DNA of 64,000 bases from Paractinoplanes atraurantiacus (lineage in GTDB: Bacteria > Actinomycetota > Actinomycetes > Mycobacteriales > Micromonosporaceae). The stretch is from contig NZ_OBDY01000028.1 in assembly GCF_900215205.1 (NCBI RefSeq), forward strand, positions 82,542-146,541. Reading direction: 5' to 3'. Made by a program: the position numbers and the translations under genes. Shown piece by piece: positions 9,394 through 17,657 of the stretch. The notes beneath the pieces are model-generated. The model had not been told where the DNA came from and searched no databases. It worked only from the letters and a program-made list of their open reading frames with translations. Numbering within the stretch: position 1 is the first letter of the stretch; the number at the start of each line of letters is the position of its first letter.

Positions 9394-9693
9394 CGCTCTC
9401 AGTCCCCGCACACAGTGACTCGCCGCGCGCCCACGGCGCTCTCCACCCGGCGCCCTTGCGCGAATTCCATTCCACTCCCCGGGTTCGCGTCGCATTCAAG
9501 GCGGAGCGTAACGCCGCGTAAAGGAAGCACAACAGATCCTTTTCAGTCGGCCCTCGCGATGATCGCCGAGCCCGAATGTCCGAACGGGCCACTGCGCCGT
9601 GCGCCCGAGGATGATGCTGTAGTGCCTGGTAGGGAATGTGATCACTGTGGACCTGGGCTGCCCTGAGAATGCGTACTCGGAAAGAGTGGGAAA
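9394..9693. other. Divergent intergenic region, 300 bp
   Basis: This separates the Pro-rich membrane protein (minus) from the cyclase-like gene (plus) and must hold both promoters. An 8-bp palindrome GTGATCAC lies about 50 bp upstream of the TTG start at 9694. I see no convincing promoter hexamer pair, RNA gene or conserved ORF. Confidence 0.5.
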
Positions 9694-10947
9694 TTGACGG
9701 CCGACCTTCATCAGGACGAATTACTACGAACGGATGAGGTGCTCACCGACGCACAGCTGACCGATTCTCGGTCGCGCGGTGACGAGCGGCTGCGCGTCGG
9801 CGTTCGTATCGGCCGGCCGCTGCTCTATCCGGTGGAGGCGGGCGATCTGCCGCCGGCGCTGCCGAGGTCGTCGACCACCCGCTATGTCGGCGCGCTGTTC
9901 GCCTTCGACCTCGATCCGGCGCCGGCCGGCTACCGGTACGCGGCGGCCCGCTTCACGGTGGACCTCGGCGCCGCCGACGTCACCGCCGTCGTCGTGCACA
10001 CGGGCGCCGAACAGCTGGGCGTGCTCGCCGACGGCATAGCCTCGCCGCTGGGCGACCGGGCCTCGCGCGCCGCCCCGGCGTCGCTGCTCGACCGCTTGCG
10101 CTCGCGCGAGGACCGGCCGCCGGCCTGGACGACCGGTGTGCGCAGCGCCCGTTTCGGCTGGCGCTATCACGACCGCCGCGGCGCCACGTTGCTTCCCCGC
10201 ACGTACGGCGTCCACGCCCTTCTGGAGACGCCCGCGGCGCTCGGCGAGCTGTCCGGCGCTTTCGAGGCCGAGCTCGATCTGACCGGCCGGGTCCGCCGGG
10301 CGGTCTCGACCACCGAACGGATCCCTTTCACCGCCCGCATGCCCGGCACTGCGACAGGCAAGTCCGCGGCCGTACGCCTGTGCATGGCGGCCGACATCGT
10401 CGGTTACAGCGACCACGGCCCCGAGCCCGCCGCCCGCCTCCAGCACGATCTCGTGCGGATCCTTCAGGAGGGCCGCTCCGCCGCTGGTGTCACGCCCGGC
10501 CAGGTCACGCCGCAACCGCAGGGCGACGGCCAGTTCACCGTACTGCCGGTCGGCCTGGACGAGGCCGCGGCCGTGCCCCGCCTGATCCAGGGCATCGCCG
10601 GCGCCCTGGCCGCCCGCAACGCCGCAGCCGCCGCCCCCGCCGCCGGCGACCGCATGCGCCTTCGCCTGGCCCTGCACCGGGGCCTGGTCCGCGAGGCCGA
10701 CAACGGCTGGGTCGGCCGGGCCGCCACCGCCGTGCACCGCCTGCTCGACTCGGCCCCACTGCGCGCCGCCGTGATCGAGCATCCGGCCGCCGACTATGTG
10801 CTCGGCGTGCCCGACGTGCTTTTCGCCGACGTGCTGTCCAGCGGGGACGATCCGCCGCCGGCCGCGTTCCGTCCGGTCACCGTCGACATCCCGGCCAAGG
10901 GCTTCCTCGAGCGCGGCTGGATCTTCGTACCGGAGCCGGCCGCGTGA
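9694..10947 (+). CDS. Degenerate class III nucleotide-cyclase-like protein
   Basis: 417 residues. The N-terminal ~220 residues are an unrecognised, probably beta-rich domain. Residues about 226-405 look like a class III adenylate/guanylate cyclase homology domain: MAADIVGYS gives the first metal Asp, PQGDGQF the second Asp loop, LRLALHRGLV the RIGIHxG strand, and ATAVHRLLD the VNxAaRL helix. The base-selecting Lys is missing and the transition-state Asn is Thr, with only the Arg kept, so cyclase activity is doubtful and nucleotide sensing is more likely. The TTG start follows GAGTGGG at a usable distance. The stop overlaps the start of the caspase-like gene by 4 bp (GTGA), which argues for coupled translation and joint function. 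Confidence 0.7.
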   Translation: MTADLHQDELLRTDEVLTDAQLTDSRSRGDERLRVGVRIGRPLLYPVEAGDLPPALPRSSTTRYVGALFAFDLDPAPAGYRYAAARFTVDLGAADVTAVVVHTGAEQLGVLADGIASPLGDRASRAAPASLLDRLRSREDRPPAWTTGVRSARFGWRYHDRRGATLLPRTYGVHALLETPAALGELSGAFEAELDLTGRVRRAVSTTERIPFTARMPGTATGKSAAVRLCMAADIVGYSDHGPEPAARLQHDLVRILQEGRSAAGVTPGQVTPQPQGDGQFTVLPVGLDEAAAVPRLIQGIAGALAARNAAAAAPAAGDRMRLRLALHRGLVREADNGWVGRAATAVHRLLDSAPLRAAVIEHPAADYVLGVPDVLFADVLSSGDDPPPAAFRPVTVDIPAKGFLERGWIFVPEPAA

Positions 10948-12983
10948 GCGCCGTCTACGCCCTGATCGTGGGCATCGACGCCTACCGCGCGGTCCCCCCG
11001 CTGGCCGGCGCCCGCAACGACGCCGTCGCCGCCCTGGCCTACCTGCGTTCCCGCGTCGGCGACGACCGGCTGTACCCCCTCGAACTGCACGACCGCCAGG
11101 CGACCCGGGCGGCGATCATCGACGGCATCCGCACCCACCTGGGCCGCGCCGGCAAGGACGACACCGCGATCCTCTGGTACGCCGGTCACGGCTCCCAGGC
11201 GCCGGCGCCTCCCGAGCTGTGGGCCCTGGAATCGGAGGGCCTGGTGCAGACCCTGGTCTGCGCCGATTCGCGCGAGGGGGACATCCCCGACCTGTACGAC
11301 AAGGAACTCTCGGTCCTCCTCGACCAGGTGGCCGCGAACGGCGCCCATGTCGCCGCCGTCCTCGACAGCTGCCATTCGGCCGGCGCCCTGCGCGGCGAGA
11401 TCCCCGAGGCCGCGGCCCGCCCCCGCCGCGTACAGCCGGCCTCCCACGCGCCGAAACCCGAAAGCTTGATCCCCGAGCTGCGATCGGGCTGGGCCGCGCT
11501 GCCGCCCACCAGCCGCCTGGTCCTGCTGGCCGCCTGCCGCTCCGACCAGCTCGCCCAGGAGCTCCCCGTCGACAACGTCAGCCGCGGCGTCTTCAGCTGG
11601 GCCTTGCTGACCGCCCTCAACCAGCTCGGCCCGCACGCCACCTATCGCGAGCTGCTGGCCGCCGCCCGCTGCGCGGTCGAGGACAAAGCCCAGTTCCAGT
11701 CCCCGCAACTGACCGGCGACCTCCCCGCCGACCAGCCGTTCCTCGGCGGCACCTTGCGGGCCGCCCCGTCCGCGATAACCATGCGCCACCACGCCGACCG
11801 CTGGGAGATCGACGCCGGCTCCTGCCACGGCATGCCCCCCGCGTGGCCCGGCCCACTGCGCGTCGCCGTAGCCGCCCCCGGCCCAACCCGCCCCGCGCGG
11901 GTGACGTCGGTGTCGGTCGACCGCTCGGTGGTCGAGCCCGACGGCTGGCATCCCGATCCCACACGCCAGTACCCGGTAGTCGTCACCCAACTGCCCCGGC
12001 CCACGCTGACCGCCACCGTCCACGACTCCACCGAGCTGACCGGCCCGCACGAGTCGACCGGCCCGCACGAGTGGACCGGCCCGCATGAGTCGACCGGCCC
12101 GCATGAGTCGACCGGCCCGCATGAGTCGACCGGTCTGACCGAGCTGACCAGCCTCCCCGGACCGAGCGGCCTGACCGGCGCCACCCGGCTGAGCGAGCTG
12201 ACCCAGCTCATCGACCGGTCCCCGTTCCTGCGGTTGGCCCACGCCGACCGAAACCAGGTCCCCGATCTGCGCTTCTGCTCACTGCCCGGCGGCGGCATCC
12301 GCATCCTCGGCACCGGCGGCCTCCCCGTGGCCCCCGACCTCCGTGGCGCGGACGCCGCGGTGCGGGCCGGAGAGCACATCGCCCGGTGGCGGCAGGTGGG
12401 TGCGCTCGAGAATCCGGGCTCGCCGCTGGCCGGGGCGGTGCACCTGGAGATCGTGGCAAGGATGCCCGGCGACACGAGCGCGCCGCTGCACCGCCTCCCG
12501 TTGCGCCCAGGCCCGGACGGCTTGATCCGGCTGGAGTACGAGCGGCGCGACGGCGTATGGACCGCGCCGACCGCCTTCATCCGGCTGCACAACACGACCG
12601 GCCGCTCGCTCTACTGCGTCCTGCTCAACCTGACCGAGCGCTACCGCGTCCACGCCACGCTCTTCCCTGGCGCTTTCATCGGCGCCGCCCGGGCCGGCGC
12701 GGCGCTGAACGGCCGCCCGGTGCGGTTCAGCCTGCCGACGGGCACGCCGGCCACCCCCGGCGCGCAGGTCCACGACCGCCTCAAGCTCATCGTCGCCGAG
12801 GACGAGTTCGGCGCCCACCCGTTCGAGCAGGGCACACTCGACGACCTCACCCGGCGCGGCGCGCTTCCACCGGTGGCGATGACCCGCGACGCCGGCGCCG
12901 CCGACCCCGACGACGCGTACGACTGGACGACAACCTCTCTTACCGTCGTGACCGCCGTACCGTCGCGCGCCGAACCGTCCTGA
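10944..12983 (+). CDS. Caspase-like peptidase (C14) with C-terminal beta domain
   Basis: 679 residues from a GTG that overlaps the previous stop. Residues 1 to about 265 form a peptidase C14 domain: LIVGIDAYR, the catalytic His in WYAGHGS (His82) and the Cys in DSCHSAG (Cys143). A linker contains five copies of the hexapeptide TGPHES/W (residues 366-395). The last ~180 residues (IRLHNTTGRSLYCVLLNL onwards) resemble the beta-sandwich DUF4384-type domain that often accompanies bacterial caspases. Bacterial caspase-like proteases with sensor partners are linked to regulated cell death and conflict systems. That role here, together with the upstream cyclase-like partner, is inference. No signal peptide, so cytoplasmic. 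Confidence 0.88.
   Translation: MSAVYALIVGIDAYRAVPPLAGARNDAVAALAYLRSRVGDDRLYPLELHDRQATRAAIIDGIRTHLGRAGKDDTAILWYAGHGSQAPAPPELWALESEGLVQTLVCADSREGDIPDLYDKELSVLLDQVAANGAHVAAVLDSCHSAGALRGEIPEAAARPRRVQPASHAPKPESLIPELRSGWAALPPTSRLVLLAACRSDQLAQELPVDNVSRGVFSWALLTALNQLGPHATYRELLAAARCAVEDKAQFQSPQLTGDLPADQPFLGGTLRAAPSAITMRHHADRWEIDAGSCHGMPPAWPGPLRVAVAAPGPTRPARVTSVSVDRSVVEPDGWHPDPTRQYPVVVTQLPRPTLTATVHDSTELTGPHESTGPHEWTGPHESTGPHESTGPHESTGLTELTSLPGPSGLTGATRLSELTQLIDRSPFLRLAHADRNQVPDLRFCSLPGGGIRILGTGGLPVAPDLRGADAAVRAGEHIARWRQVGALENPGSPLAGAVHLEIVARMPGDTSAPLHRLPLRPGPDGLIRLEYERRDGVWTAPTAFIRLHNTTGRSLYCVLLNLTERYRVHATLFPGAFIGAARAGAALNGRPVRFSLPTGTPATPGAQVHDRLKLIVAEDEFGAHPFEQGTLDDLTRRGALPPVAMTRDAGAADPDDAYDWTTTSLTVVTAVPSRAEPS
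12039..12128 (+). repeat. Five-copy 18-bp coding tandem repeat
   Basis: Five adjacent units of ACCGGCCCGCACGAGTCG, differing at one or two bases, inside the caspase-like gene. They encode TGPHES with one TGPHEW. The unit is a multiple of three, so copy number can change without a frameshift. Confidence 0.95.
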
Positions 12984-13122
12984 GCACCGTGCCGCCCGGC
13001 GCGCCGTGCCGCCCGGCGCGCCGTGCCGCCCGAGCACCGAGCCGTCCTGAGCACCGAGCCGTCCGGACCGCCGTGCCGTCCCGAGCACTGTTCCGTCCTG
13101 AGCGTCGTGCCGCCCGGGCGCG
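12972..13122. repeat. Degenerate 17-bp tandem repeat at a gene 3' end
   Basis: About nine units of roughly GAGCCGTCCTGAGCACC (16-17 bp). The first contains the TGA stop of the caspase-like gene (12981-12983). The units occupy most of the gap to the convergent HNH gene. No ORF or terminator-like stem is otherwise evident in 12984-13205. Confidence 0.85.
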
Positions 13123-13205
13123 GTGCCATCGCACTGGTGACCGCCACTCCGCGGCGGCGGGCGGCGCTCGACGAGGAAGCTTCGGCATGCGCAGATGCGC
13201 GCCCG

Positions 13206-14669
13206 CTAGGCCGCCATCCTGAGCTGGTCGGGCGCGGCCACAGTGGGGTTATGGACGAGGTGCAGGACGTTGCGGCGAGGACGCCGGGCCGGGTCGAACG
13301 TGGCCGGGGGAATGAAGTCGTGGTGCCCGTCCGCGTTCAGACGGATCTCCCAACCGGCCGTGGGATGGTGGATCAACCGGTGGTGGCCGCGGCAGAGAAG
13401 CACGAGATTGTCCAAGGTGGTGGCGCCACCCTCCGTCCATGACAGGACATGATGGGCGTCTGTCCATCGGGCCGGACGATCGCAGCCCGGGAAGGCGCAG
13501 CCGCCGTCGCGGACGTGCAGGGCGCGGCGCAGCGGGCCCGTGGCGAGCCGGGTGGTGCGGCCCAGGTCCAGCACCTGGCTTTGGCCGCCGAGGACGACCG
13601 GCAGGATTCGGGCGTCGCAGGCCAGGCGCCGTGCGGTCGCCGCGGACAGGCGGGCTCCGGTGTCGGTTGTCGCCGTGCCCAGCGCCCGGGTGAGCGGATC
13701 GTAGGGGATGGTGACGGCCAGTTGGGCCGGTTCGCCGCCGCTGGCGGGCAGTTGCTCGCTGCGCAACGCCAGACGGCACACGTCGACCAGCGCGTCGGCG
13801 CGCTGCTGGGCCGGGCGATGCTGGTCGATGGAGTCGCTGTCCGGGTCCGGGCGGCCGGTGAAGTTAGGGCTGTCTGAGCCTGGGCGGCCGGTGGGGTCGG
13901 CGCTGTCTGGGCCTGGGCGGTCGATGGGGACGGGACGGCCACCAGGGGCGGGACGGCCAGTGGGGAGAGGACGGCACAGCGGGTCCAGGGCGGCCCGCAC
14001 CAGGGCGGCGTCCTCCAGGCCGAGGGTGCCGGACAGTCGCACCTGGCCGTTGCGCGGGGCGGACATTGTGAAGCCGCGGGCCCGGTGGGCGCGGGCCTCC
14101 TGGCGGGCCAGGGCGGCCTCCTCGGCGCGCTCGGCGATGTGCGGGGCGACGTGGGTGAGGATGCGGTCGCCCGCCTTGCGCAGGAGCAGCGCGGGGAACT
14201 GGGCCGCCATGTCGAGCAGAGTGTCCCGCGCCTGCCGCAGCAGCGTGGCGGCCTCGGCGGGGCCGATCTCGTCGAGGTCGGCCAGGCCGGTCTCGACGGT
14301 GTCCACCGTGTCGGCGATCACCGTGGCCTGCCGCGCGTCGACGCGTCCGTCGAGCAGCGCCTGTTCCAGCGAGGGATGCCGGGTCAGGGCGGTGGCCAGG
14401 TCGGCGAGGTCGCGGGCGGGCCGCGGGTCGCACCGCAGTTGCGCGCACAGCCAGGCCCGGGTGGTGCGTGAGCCGTGCCGGGCGGGCAGTCCGCGTACGC
14501 CGGCCTGCTGCGCCAGCAGCGCTTGCAGGGTGGTGGCCGTCTGTTCCAGCCGATACGCCGCCCGCAGGCAGGCGGTGAGCTCGTCGTCGTCCAGTGGCCA
14601 CAAGGGTGTCGCGGCTAGCTCGGCCACATCCGTGTTGAATCGGTCCAGTTCTCCTATCACGACAGCCAT
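13206..14669 (-). CDS. DUF222 / HNH endonuclease-type protein (13E12-like)
   Basis: 487 residues. An N-terminal helical DUF222 domain (about 1-250) is followed by a Pro/Gly/Asp-rich linker with RPGPDS-type repeats. A C-terminal HNH motif follows at about residues 380-428 (GCAFPGCDRP, DAHHVLSW, LLCRGHHRLIHH) with the Cys pairs that bind zinc. This is the layout of the mycobacterial REP13E12 proteins. ATG 14669 is preferred over a TTG at 14690 because the longer start would lie inside an operator. A near-perfect SOS box sits 3-18 bp upstream, so DNA-damage induction is likely. DNA nicking or mobility is family inference. Confidence 0.9.
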   Translation of the reverse strand: MAVVIGELDRFNTDVAELAATPLWPLDDDELTACLRAAYRLEQTATTLQALLAQQAGVRGLPARHGSRTTRAWLCAQLRCDPRPARDLADLATALTRHPSLEQALLDGRVDARQATVIADTVDTVETGLADLDEIGPAEAATLLRQARDTLLDMAAQFPALLLRKAGDRILTHVAPHIAERAEEAALARQEARAHRARGFTMSAPRNGQVRLSGTLGLEDAALVRAALDPLCRPLPTGRPAPGGRPVPIDRPGPDSADPTGRPGSDSPNFTGRPDPDSDSIDQHRPAQQRADALVDVCRLALRSEQLPASGGEPAQLAVTIPYDPLTRALGTATTDTGARLSAATARRLACDARILPVVLGGQSQVLDLGRTTRLATGPLRRALHVRDGGCAFPGCDRPARWTDAHHVLSWTEGGATTLDNLVLLCRGHHRLIHHPTAGWEIRLNADGHHDFIPPATFDPARRPRRNVLHLVHNPTVAAPDQLRMAA

Positions 14670-14671
14670 GT

Positions 14672-14687
14672 TCGAACACACGTACGA
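14672..14687. promoter_or_regulatory. LexA/SOS box
   Basis: TCGAACACACGTACGA matches the mycobacterial SOS consensus TCGAAC-N4-GTTCGA at 11 of 12 fixed positions. It ends 3 bp before the ATG of the DUF222/HNH gene. REP13E12 genes of Mycobacterium tuberculosis are known LexA targets, which makes the match credible. Confidence 0.8.
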
Positions 14688-14754
14688 CAACTTTGGGCCT
14701 TCGATCGGCCGGGGCTAGATCTACTCCCGCCATCTGCGAAAGCGGCGCCGAGGC

Positions 14755-15585
14755 CTAGCGATCTAGGGCGGACAACTGCTGTTCGCGCTCGGTGCGGGCT
14801 CGGCTGCCTGTGTCGCCGCGCAGGGACTCGTCCTGAGCCCGGGAGGCCAGCAGCGACTGTTCGGCTCGGGTGCGGAGCAGGCGGGCCGCGGTCTCGCGGT
14901 CGCGGGTGGGCAGGCCGGTGGCGGTGGCGATGATGTCGGGCTGCTCGGTAATGAGGCGGTCCTGGATCATCGGGTGGAGGCCGAGCCACCACTCGGCGCG
15001 GTTTCGTGGGGTCCATGCGGCCAGGGACGGGCCGTCGATCTTCGGGTAGTCGGGGAGCTTGTCGTCCGGGCCGAAGTCCTCTCGGTAGCTGTTGCGGCCC
15101 AGGATGGCGGCCGCCCGCTGGTCGGCCTCGTCGGCTCGGGTCAGGACCTGGGAGATCTGCTGGGCGTACGCGTCGATGGTGGCCTGGGTGACAGTGGTTT
15201 GGGTGACCGAGCCGGCCAGGGCGAGCGGCACGGTGATCTCGCCCGAGGCCAGGTCGATCTGCAGGCCGTGGCCGCGGGCCTCGGCCACCAGTTGGTCGAG
15301 CAGGCGGCGGCACTGGTCCAGGTCGTCGGCGAACTCGCGTGCGGCGACTCCGGTGGCGACGCAGTTGTCGTGGGCGTTGCCGAGGCGTACACGCAAATGA
15401 ACGCCTTTGTCTCTCGCGGCCTGGGCGGCCTCGCCGGAGAACCAGTGGTCCTCGAGGTCGCTGGTCCGCAGTGTCAGATCCTCCACCGCCCGGTCGATGC
15501 GCAGGCCGAGCCGCATCCACTGCTCGGCGACACCCCGGACCGCCGCCAGGTCGGCCCGGAGAAGCGCCTGCAAGCTGATGGTCAT
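14755..15585 (-). CDS. WXG100-like N-terminal module, hydrolase domain missing
   Basis: 276 residues from the ATG at 15585, which overlaps the stop of the preceding small gene by 4 bp. Residues 1 to about 120 are helical with a WFSG turn, like ESX/WXG100 helical hairpins. Around residue 200 a NRAEWWLGLHP motif resembles the lead-in to the DUF1023 alpha/beta-hydrolase domain of related actinobacterial proteins. The protein then ends in a charged tail without that hydrolase. It may be a truncated remnant or a stand-alone structural form. No ESX secretion ATPase is present in the window. The frame upstream of 15585 is a shadow. Confidence 0.65.
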   Translation of the reverse strand: MTISLQALLRADLAAVRGVAEQWMRLGLRIDRAVEDLTLRTSDLEDHWFSGEAAQAARDKGVHLRVRLGNAHDNCVATGVAAREFADDLDQCRRLLDQLVAEARGHGLQIDLASGEITVPLALAGSVTQTTVTQATIDAYAQQISQVLTRADEADQRAAAILGRNSYREDFGPDDKLPDYPKIDGPSLAAWTPRNRAEWWLGLHPMIQDRLITEQPDIIATATGLPTRDRETAARLLRTRAEQSLLASRAQDESLRGDTGSRARTEREQQLSALDR

Positions 15586-15869
15586 GGCATCCTCCCGGCC
15601 GACCTCTCGTCGGCGACGAGGTAGGCCAGTGCGGCGGTGCGGAGCTCGACCCCGTACGCCCGGACCTCGTCGGCCAGCCGGCCGAGCGTGACCTCCCAGC
15701 CGAAGCCAGACTGGGACAGTTGCGACGGGCACATGAGCGAGCCCTCGACGGCCTCGCCGGCCCGCATGGCCCACCCGTAGATGCCGGCGGCGTCCGCGGC
15801 GAGCCGGTCGCCCACATCGGCCACCTCGTCGCCGTCGTCCATCAGTGCGGGAACGTTCATGCCGGTCAT
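15582..15869 (-). CDS. WXG100-like small helical protein
   Basis: 95 residues, starting MTGMNVPALMDDGDEVADVG. It is predicted to be mostly helical and has the size and pattern of EspC/WXG100-type partners. GGAGGG precedes the ATG at a good distance. It is the first gene of a two-gene operon with the longer WXG-like protein. Such pairs usually form a helical heterodimer exported by type VII secretion; this is inference, since no secretion gene is seen. Confidence 0.65.
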   Translation of the reverse strand: MTGMNVPALMDDGDEVADVGDRLAADAAGIYGWAMRAGEAVEGSLMCPSQLSQSGFGWEVTLGRLADEVRAYGVELRTAALAYLVADERSAGRMP

Positions 15870-15912
15870 AACTTCACCCTCCGTGTCGTTGTCACTACGG
15901 AAGGTACAAAAG

Positions 15913-16611
15913 CTATGCCAGTACGGGGGTGGGGTGCTGCTCGGTCCTCGTCAAGCGCAGCCAGACGAAGAAACCCCAGATCACGAAGGCGGCGTAGACG
16001 GCGTAGAGGACGGCCGACGGGTAGTACTTGAAGTGCAGCAACTCGGGTACGCCGACCAGGTCGACCGCGATCCAGCACAGCCAGAACTCGACCCAGCCGC
16101 GGGCCATCGCGTACGTAGCCAGCATCGAGCCGACGAAGATCCAGGAGTCGGCCAGGTAGTACCACCACGGGACCGGGAAGCCGGCGCCGACCGCGCGGAA
16201 GACGAAGAAACAGGCGAATACCGCGATGAGCGCTCCGCCCCCGTACAAAAGCCTCTGCCTGGGTGTTGCCCATTGGGGTGTGACAGCCGTGCCGTGGGTG
16301 CGGACCCGGTTGCTGTGCCACCGCCACCAGCCGTACACACTGGCGATCAAGAAGAACACCTGGCGGGCCGCCTGGCCGTAGAGCGGGGTGCCCTGATCGT
16401 TGCCGACCGCCTGGCCCATGAAGACCGTGAAGAGCAACACGTTGCCGACGATGCCGACCGGCCAGGCCCAGGCGTTGCGGCGCAGGCCGAACAGGGCCGA
16501 GCCCAGGCCGAACGCGTTGCCGAGGATCTCACGGTAATAGATCGCCTGATCGGGGGTCACCTGCCATTTGGCGGTGTACAGGGTGGTCAGCGCATGATCG
16601 AGCCAGGTCAC
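15913..16611 (-). CDS. pnuC: Nicotinamide riboside/mononucleotide transporter PnuC
   Basis: 232 residues with about seven hydrophobic helices. The PnuC-type motifs VYGWWRWHS, YYLADSWIFVGSMLATY and WIAVDLVGVPELL are visible, with the aromatic-rich central helix typical of the family. PnuC imports nicotinamide riboside by facilitated diffusion coupled to phosphorylation inside. TACGAT lies 5 nt upstream of the GTG on the minus strand, so the mRNA may be leaderless. It is divergent from corA, with only 47 bp between the starts. Confidence 0.92.
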   Translation of the reverse strand: MTWLDHALTTLYTAKWQVTPDQAIYYREILGNAFGLGSALFGLRRNAWAWPVGIVGNVLLFTVFMGQAVGNDQGTPLYGQAARQVFFLIASVYGWWRWHSNRVRTHGTAVTPQWATPRQRLLYGGGALIAVFACFFVFRAVGAGFPVPWWYYLADSWIFVGSMLATYAMARGWVEFWLCWIAVDLVGVPELLHFKYYPSAVLYAVYAAFVIWGFFVWLRLTRTEQHPTPVLA

Positions 16612-16658
16612 GGCTCATCGTAAGTGGGAATCCCGCACGGCCGGGGCATAGTGGCAGT

Positions 16659-17648
16659 GTGACCTCCCCCGCCACCGCCACCCGCCTCTACGAGGACGGC
16701 AAGGTCGTCGCCGAGAACTTCCCGTGCGAGGACTCCATGGCCATGCTCGATCAGCACCCGGGCGCGGTGCTCTGGGTCGACCTGCTGCACCCCGAGGCGG
16801 CCGACCTCCAGTCGATCGCCGGCGTCTTCAACCTGCACCCGCTCGCCGTCGAGGACGCCCTCGAGAACCATGAGCGGCCCAAGCTTGACCGCTATCCCAA
16901 CCACATCTTTCTTAATGTGTACGGGGTCGACATCGCGACCGGCGACACGGCCACCTTCGGCAAGACCGAGCTCAGCGTGTTCGTCACCGACCGGGCCCTG
17001 ATCACCGTGCGGAAATCGGACAGCGACACCACACGGCTCGTCGAGCGGTGGGACGCCAACGCCGATCTGAGCAAGGGCGCCGGGGTCGCCTTCCTGCTCT
17101 ACGGGCTGCTCGACGTGGTCGTCGACGGGCACTACGCGGCCACCCAGCAGCTCGACGCGTCGATGGACAGTGTGGAGGACGCCCTGCTGGAGGAGGGCGG
17201 CGCGCCCCGGCCGGTCCGGGTGCACGCCATGGAACTCCGTAAGATCATCGCGGCCCTGCGCCGGGCCATCGCGCCTATGCCCGAGCTGGTCGGCCAGGCC
17301 ATGCGGGCCGATCTCGGGCTCGTCGACGAGCACCTGATGCCGTACTACCGAGACGTCGAGGACCACGCCAAGCACACCGTCGACCAGGTCGAGCATCTGC
17401 GCGACCGCATCGAGGGGCTGCTGCAGGCCGACCTGGCCGAGCAGGGCAACGTGCTCAACGACGTCACCCGCAAACTGGCCGCCTGGGCCGCGATCGTGGC
17501 CGTGCCGACCGCGGTGACCGGCTACTTCGGGCAGAACCTTCCCTACCCGGGCTACGACCGTTTCTGGGGCTTCCTGCTGAGCACCGCCCTCATCGTCGTG
17601 ATTTCGGGCGGGTTGTACGTCTCCCTGAAGCGCCGTGGCTGGCTGTAG
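16659..17648 (+). CDS. corA: CorA-family divalent metal transporter
   Basis: 329 residues. A large cytoplasmic N-terminal domain with a long helix is followed by two C-terminal transmembrane helices, as in CorA magnesium/cobalt channels. The loop after the first helix reads YFGQNLPYPG, so the hallmark GMN tripeptide is GQN; the rest of the pore region fits. CATAGT lies exactly 6 nt before the GTG, consistent with a leaderless transcript. The following ABC ATPase gene starts 9 bp after the stop and may be co-transcribed. Confidence 0.92.
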   Translation: MTSPATATRLYEDGKVVAENFPCEDSMAMLDQHPGAVLWVDLLHPEAADLQSIAGVFNLHPLAVEDALENHERPKLDRYPNHIFLNVYGVDIATGDTATFGKTELSVFVTDRALITVRKSDSDTTRLVERWDANADLSKGAGVAFLLYGLLDVVVDGHYAATQQLDASMDSVEDALLEEGGAPRPVRVHAMELRKIIAALRRAIAPMPELVGQAMRADLGLVDEHLMPYYRDVEDHAKHTVDQVEHLRDRIEGLLQADLAEQGNVLNDVTRKLAAWAAIVAVPTAVTGYFGQNLPYPGYDRFWGFLLSTALIVVISGGLYVSLKRRGWL

Positions 17649-17657
17649 CCTCCCCTG

